Shown piece by piece: positions 60,292-64,000 of a stretch of DNA of 64,000 nucleotides (the first letter of the stretch is position 1; each line of letters begins with the position of its first letter). Below the pieces are notes generated by a model that ran no database searches, had not been told where the DNA came from, and was given only the letters and a program-made list of their open reading frames with translations. The stretch covers positions 1 through 64,000 of the forward strand of contig JAJEEU010000065.1 of assembly GCA_022820825.1 (NCBI GenBank). The letters run 5' to 3'. The translations under genes and the position numbers were made by a program. The stretch comes from Vicinamibacteria bacterium. Lineage in GTDB: Bacteria; Acidobacteriota; Vicinamibacteria; Vicinamibacterales; UBA8438.

Positions 60292-61737
60292 TCAATCGCT
60301 AGCTGTCCAGTACGGTGCCGAGGAAGGGTTTTCAATCACGGTCCGGCCGACCGCGTAGCAATAGAGGCTCGTTGGTACAGCGTTCAATTGGCCAGGTCCC
60401 GGCCAGGGCCGGACGGGCCGTTCGACTGTTCTCGTGGTGACGAGCACCGCGACATTCGGGTGCCGGTTTGCAAAGTCGACAAGGCCTTTCAGTTCTCTCG
60501 GGTTCCGTCCGGGCCGATCGGACCATTTGACGTCAACGCACCACTGCGGCCTTTGCCTCCTGTCGAGGTGGACGATGTCCACCTCACCTTCCAGCCGGCC
60601 GGCCCGCCAGCGCGCGTAGTGCAGGCCGACACTGGCGTGGAACCACTGGGCGAACACCGCCGTTTCCGCCAGTGCGCCCATGGCACCGTCATCCTCCGTC
60701 ACGGGGCCGAACAGTGCGCCTCGCAAGGCGGGCGTGGTGACGTACACTTTGAAGCGGGTGGCGCGCCTGAAACTACGGGCGTTGTGGTCAATCCGGTGGA
60801 CTGTCTTGATGAGGAACGCGGCTTCGAGATATTCGAGGTAGCGCTTAAGAGTGGGTTTCGTTACGCCCGAATCCTGCGACAATCCTTCCAGCGACAGCTC
60901 CGTGGCCGTGTTGTAGGCAAGCGTGGTGAACAGGGCATTTAGTTCCTGGACGTCCTGGATGCCATACAGACTCGGGAGGTCGCGCAGCAGGACCTTCTCG
61001 ACGATGTCGGCGCCGATGTAGCGGCGAGGGTCCGCACGCACGGTGCTCGACAATGCTGCTTCTGGATAACCGCCAACGTTTATGTATTCGACAAAGTGCC
61101 GGTTCAGTTCCGTGATGTCTCCGCCGGCGACCCGGACCGTGCCGTCGGACGTGTGCTCGACCAGCTCGGTCCTGTTCTGCAGATCCAGGTACTCGTAGAA
61201 CGTAAGCGGAGGCAGCAGGAAGTCGGTGAAGCGGCCAGCTCCCGATTCGGCGCTCTTGAGTCGCAGGGCGGCCGCCGCCGAGCCGGACGCCACGCAGCGG
61301 ACGTCAGGATGCGCATCGACGAATACCTTGAGATGGCGTTCCCAGTCGGCGAGATACTGGATCTCGTCCAGGCAAAGCAGCCTCGGGAGACGCCTGCCGC
61401 CGCTCGCTTGGCGGAGCTCTTGCGCAAGCTCCTCGATCGAAAGGCGCGTGTAGAGTGGCTGATCGAGCGAAACGTAGCCGATATCGCGTGAGTCGTATCG
61501 GCCGGCGCCGAGCAGATGGGCGATTACGTGGTGCAGCAGTACCGTCTTGCCGACGCGGCGTGGACCCATGAGAACCACGGCCCGGCGGACGTCGGTCTGT
61601 TCGACCAGTTGCTTGAAGCGTTCGAAGTACGCCCGTCGCTTCATGCGTGCGTAGTCGTCGCGGATCCCGGTACCGTCCCACCAGGGATTCTCGGTGCGCA
61701 TGCGACTGCGCACCTGTTCTTCGGGGATCCGGCGCAT
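60292..61737 (-). CDS. AAA_14 / DUF4143 family ATPase
   Basis: A 481-residue ATPase. Walker A GPRRVGKTVLLHHVI near residues 58-72, Walker B LPRLLCLDEIQYLADWERHL near 117-136, and SGSAAAALRLKSAESGAGRFTDFLLPPLTFYEYL is the family's sensor/linker. The C-terminal DUF4143 part contains SLEGLSQDSGVTKPTLKRYLEYLEAAFLI (winged-helix-like) and a restriction-endonuclease-like end with EVDIVHLDRRQRPQWCVDVKWSDR (E-x-D...D-x-K). Such proteins are common, often in genomic islands, and their role is poorly known. ATG start is tentative; one 12 codons later is possible. Divergent from the porin gene. Confidence 0.86.
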   Translation of the reverse strand: MRRIPEEQVRSRMRTENPWWDGTGIRDDYARMKRRAYFERFKQLVEQTDVRRAVVLMGPRRVGKTVLLHHVIAHLLGAGRYDSRDIGYVSLDQPLYTRLSIEELAQELRQASGGRRLPRLLCLDEIQYLADWERHLKVFVDAHPDVRCVASGSAAAALRLKSAESGAGRFTDFLLPPLTFYEYLDLQNRTELVEHTSDGTVRVAGGDITELNRHFVEYINVGGYPEAALSSTVRADPRRYIGADIVEKVLLRDLPSLYGIQDVQELNALFTTLAYNTATELSLEGLSQDSGVTKPTLKRYLEYLEAAFLIKTVHRIDHNARSFRRATRFKVYVTTPALRGALFGPVTEDDGAMGALAETAVFAQWFHASVGLHYARWRAGRLEGEVDIVHLDRRQRPQWCVDVKWSDRPGRNPRELKGLVDFANRHPNVAVLVTTRTVERPVRPWPGPGQLNAVPTSLYCYAVGRTVIENPSSAPYWTASD

Positions 61738-61798
61738 ATGCGAAGGTTATCAGCGCGGGCAGCCGGATTTCAACTAGAGAAAGTCTTCTTTTCTTAGC

Positions 61799-61829
61799 TT
61801 TACATGTTCAAGGAACCTCAGCTTATACA
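61799..61829 (+). promoter_or_regulatory. Possible promoter of the alginate-export-like gene
   Basis: TTTACA (61799-61804) and TATACA (61824-61829) are spaced by 19 bases in an unusually AT-rich patch, 12 bases before the next ATG. The spacing is long, so the match is only moderate. Confidence 0.3.
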
Positions 61830-61841
61830 ACTACTTAGCGG

Positions 61842-63191
61842 ATGCGTGTTGGCAACGCGAGGCGCTGTATCGTCCTCCTGCTCGTCTGGTTGATCGCCCC
61901 GGCGCCGGCGTTGGCCCAGGACGGCGAGCTTCCCCGGCCCCGTGCGACCGGCACCGAGCGCGCGGGTGACATCCCCGCTTACGTCGCGCGGACGGTTGCC
62001 GCGGATGCCCCCGACTGGCTCCGCATCGGCGCGGAGGTGCGCGCGCGGTTCGAGGATCGCGCCGGACTGCAGCAGGATCCGATCGAGCCGGGGCGGACGA
62101 GCGCCGGCCTGACGAGGACGCGGCTGTTTGCCGGGTTCGGTCGCGCGCAGGGCCCGGTCCGGTTCGCCGTCGAGGCGCAGGACTCCCGTCAGCTCGGCCT
62201 GCGCGACCCGCCGGAGCTGCTCACGATCAACGAGGCCGATCTGCTGCAGGCGCGGCTGACCGTCGATCTCGATGCGCTGGCCGCGGTCCCGATCGCCGTG
62301 GACCTCGGCAGGATCTCGTTCGACGGCATCGATCGGCGGCTCATCGCCCGCAACCGCAACCGCAACACGGCGAACGCCTTCGACGGCGCGCGCATCCGCG
62401 TCGGCGGCGACCGCGCGGCCTTCGGCCTGGAGGGGCTGGCGCTCTGGCCGACCGAGCCGCGCGAGGAGCGCCTCGATCCGGTCGGGCCCGGCCAGCGGCT
62501 GCTCGGCCTGATCGGACGTATCCGCCGGCCTGGAGTCGTCGTCGAGCCCTACTATCTGCACTTCGACGCCGAGCGCGACGGGCCGCGCCGGCTGCACACC
62601 ACCGGCGTCCGCCTGTTCGGCCCGCTCGCGGCCCGCTGGGACCACGACGTGCACCTGTCCGCGCAAGTGGGGACGACGGACGGCCGCCGCCACCGCGCGC
62701 TGGCGCTGCATGCCCAGGTCGGCCGCCGTTGGGAGAACGCCTGGGCGCCGCGGCTCGCGGGGTGGCTGAACTATGCGTCCGGCGACTCCGATCCGCTCGA
62801 CGCCCGCCACGGGCGCTTCGACGCGTTGTTCGGCTCGTCCCACGCGCTGTTCGGGCTGACGGACCTGCTGTCGTGGGAGAACACCGTCACCCCGGCCGCC
62901 GGCCTCACGTTCAGCCCGAGCGCGGCCGTGGACGTGGCGCTGGCGCACCGCCTCGTCTGGCTGGCCAGCGCGCTGGATGCGTTCGCGGGGGGCGGCGTCC
63001 GCGACCCGACCGGCCGCAGCGGCGCGTTCGTCGGCCAGGAGCTCGACATCCGCGTGCAGTGGGAGATGTTCCCCGCCGCGGCGCTGGACGTACAGTACGG
63101 CCGCCTCTTCGCGGGCGGCTTCCTCGAGCGCGCCGGGCACCGGGGCGGCGCCCGAACCTTCTTCGTCGCGCTCACGACCAAGCTGCCGTGA
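61842..63191 (+). CDS. Alginate-export-family outer-membrane protein
   Basis: A 449-residue beta-barrel with a signal peptide (CIVLLLVWLIAPAPALAQ). DWLRIGAEVRARFEDRAGL, TRTRLFAGFGRAQGPVRFAVEAQDSRQ, ISFDGIDRRLIARNRNRNTANAFDGARI and the C-terminal YGRLFAGGFLERAGHRGGARTFFVALTTKLP match the Alginate_exp (AlgE-like) porin family in order. In this phylum such porins are more often general anion or polysaccharide exporters than alginate-specific. No alginate genes are nearby. Intact. Confidence 0.82.
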   Translation: MRVGNARRCIVLLLVWLIAPAPALAQDGELPRPRATGTERAGDIPAYVARTVAADAPDWLRIGAEVRARFEDRAGLQQDPIEPGRTSAGLTRTRLFAGFGRAQGPVRFAVEAQDSRQLGLRDPPELLTINEADLLQARLTVDLDALAAVPIAVDLGRISFDGIDRRLIARNRNRNTANAFDGARIRVGGDRAAFGLEGLALWPTEPREERLDPVGPGQRLLGLIGRIRRPGVVVEPYYLHFDAERDGPRRLHTTGVRLFGPLAARWDHDVHLSAQVGTTDGRRHRALALHAQVGRRWENAWAPRLAGWLNYASGDSDPLDARHGRFDALFGSSHALFGLTDLLSWENTVTPAAGLTFSPSAAVDVALAHRLVWLASALDAFAGGGVRDPTGRSGAFVGQELDIRVQWEMFPAAALDVQYGRLFAGGFLERAGHRGGARTFFVALTTKLP

Positions 63192-63197
63192 CCGCGA

Positions 63198-63233
63198 CCG
63201 CTAGGGCTGGCCGGGTGTTTGGGGCGCAGCCCC
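63198..63233. repeat. Dispersed 36-base repeat, copy 2 (overlaps the M48 gene's 3' end)
   Basis: The same CCGCTAG, six variable bases, CCGGGNGTTTGGGGCGCAGCCCC as at 3110-3145. Read on the minus strand it encodes GAAPQTPGQP and then the stop TAG of the M48 protease, so the repeat supplies that gene's end. Confidence 0.6.
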
Positions 63234-64000
63234 GTCCGAGAGATGCCGCAGCGCCTCGATCCGCCGCAGCACCGGCGGATGCGAGTAGTGCAGGACCACG
63301 TGCAGGGGATGCGGCGTCAGGTTCGTGAGGCTGTCGGCCGACAGCTTCTTCAGGGCGGTGATCAGCGCGCCGCTGCTGCCGGTGGTGCCGGCGGCGAAGG
63401 CGTCGGCCTGGAACTCGTTGCGGCGGGAGACGGCGTTCACCAGCAGCGAGAGCGCCATGTCCACCGGCGTGAACAGCAGGCCGAAGAAGACGAGTCCGGC
63501 GTACGTCGACATCTCCTGCATGTAGAACGCGTCGAACAGGCCCCGCTCCTGCAGCACGAACGACATAACGAAGAAGAGCATGCCGGTGTAGGCGACCTGC
63601 ATCGCGATGCCCTGCACGATGTGGCGTTTCTTGTAGTGGCCGACCTCGTGCGCGACGACCGCCGTGAGCTCCGGCACGGTGTAGTCCTTGACCAGCGTGT
63701 CGTACAGCCCGATCCGCTTGTTGCGCCCGAAGCCGGCGAAGAAGGCGTTCGCCTTGGACGAGCGCCGCGAGCCGTCGACCACGAAGATGTCCTTCACCGG
63801 GAACCGGGCCGAGCGCGCGTAGCCGAGGATGGCCTCGCGCAGCTCGCCCGCCTCGAGCGGCGTGAACTTGTTGAACAGCGGCATGATCCACTGCGGCGCC
63901 ACGAACTGGACGGCGAGCATGAACGCGGTGACCGCCAGCCAGCACCAGAGCCACGCCAGCGCGCCGGTCCATTCGAAGAACACGAGCACGGCGCCCAGCA
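63201..64000 (-). CDS. Ste24-type M48 metallopeptidase, 5' part outside the window
   Basis: The C-terminal 266 residues of an integral-membrane M48 protease (Ste24/CAAX-protease-1-like). FVAPQWIMPLFNKFTPLEAGELREAILGYA is a conserved lead-in, VVDGSRRSSKANAFFAGFGRNKRIGLYDTLV the substrate-side block, VVAHEVGHYKKRHI the zinc motif (H-E-x-x-H) and RRNEFQADAFAAG the third ligand (E-x-x-x-D). Several membrane helices are present. The frame runs open to the window edge, so the N-terminus is missing. The last ten residues (GAAPQTPGQP) lie in a dispersed repeat. Confidence 0.9.
   Translation of the reverse strand, partial: LGAVLVFFEWTGALAWLWCWLAVTAFMLAVQFVAPQWIMPLFNKFTPLEAGELREAILGYARSARFPVKDIFVVDGSRRSSKANAFFAGFGRNKRIGLYDTLVKDYTVPELTAVVAHEVGHYKKRHIVQGIAMQVAYTGMLFFVMSFVLQERGLFDAFYMQEMSTYAGLVFFGLLFTPVDMALSLLVNAVSRRNEFQADAFAAGTTGSSGALITALKKLSADSLTNLTPHPLHVVLHYSHPPVLRRIEALRHLSDGAAPQTPGQP

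Noticed and set aside
60292-61737. Defence-system assignment for the AAA_14/DUF4143 ATPase
   Set aside because: The family is widespread and usually stands alone. It has no nuclease or methylase partner here, so I do not call it a defence gene.

Overview
The window is a very GC-rich (roughly 70%), densely coded piece of a bacterial chromosome. The gene content points to the Acidobacteriota, most likely a Vicinamibacteria-like lineage. The reasons are an Oar-type TonB-dependent receptor with a carboxypeptidase-regulatory-like N-terminus, paired PSCyt/DUF1549/DUF1553 and DUF1501 proteins, DUF4159 proteins beside a MoxR/DUF58/BatA operon, many exported proteins carrying CxxCH haem motifs, and several copies of a secreted family with a W-x-x-P-x-L-Q-G-x-W...PLERP start. 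This assignment is inference from gene families; there is no rRNA in the window. I see no tRNA, CRISPR array, transposase or phage gene, and no classical transcription factor apart from toxin-antitoxin antitoxins.

Layout. 1-10.4 kb: a 5'-truncated glutaminyl cyclase, two envelope proteins, an exported haem/beta-propeller protein, a MazEF module, a GntP permease with an exported HpcH/HpaI aldolase-like protein, and a CocE-type lipoprotein hydrolase. 10.5-12.8 kb: a small membrane protein and a compact ATPase plus TOPRIM/RloB-like pair that resembles a defence module. 12.8-13.4 kb: a 595-base gap full of potential RNA stems, with a 13-nt perfect complement of the 16S rRNA tail placed in front of a 14-codon frame. 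13.4-25.9 kb: one long operon of DUF4159, vWA/GATase-like membrane protein, legumain-like protein without its catalytic Cys, DUF4159, MoxR ATPase, DUF58, BatA-like protein and a giant DUF4175-like protein. It looks like a cell-envelope machine.

25.9-31.3 kb: esterase, prolyl oligopeptidase lipoprotein, a VapBC pair with a clear promoter and palindromic operator, and an M28 peptidase lipoprotein. 31.3-38.2 kb: the DUF1501 and PSCyt/LamG/DUF1553 operon, divergent from a PQQ dehydrogenase. 38.3-43.9 kb: nucleotidyltransferase, an Fer4/CDGSH fusion, a VapBC pair, an outer-membrane protein, a 55-residue membrane protein, pyruvate kinase and another VapBC pair. 44-57.4 kb: the Oar-like receptor, three paralogous secreted proteins with a Tat-exported flavoprotein, then a mirror-image duplication of a two-gene module (cytochrome c/copper monooxygenase-like plus DUF2911-like). 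57.4-64 kb: an outer-membrane barrel, a haem/Vgb-like propeller protein, an AAA_14/DUF4143 ATPase, an alginate-export-like porin and the 3' part of a Ste24-type M48 protease.

Themes. Much of the region encodes exported degradation and redox functions: peptidases, esterases, quinoprotein and haem/copper enzymes, and outer-membrane receptors. Four type II toxin-antitoxin modules and one ATPase/TOPRIM pair are scattered among them. Several genes have a -10-like hexamer only 6-9 bases from the start codon, which suggests leaderless transcripts. A 36-base dispersed repeat occurs at 3110-3145 and 63198-63233; the second copy supplies the last codons and the stop of the M48 protease.
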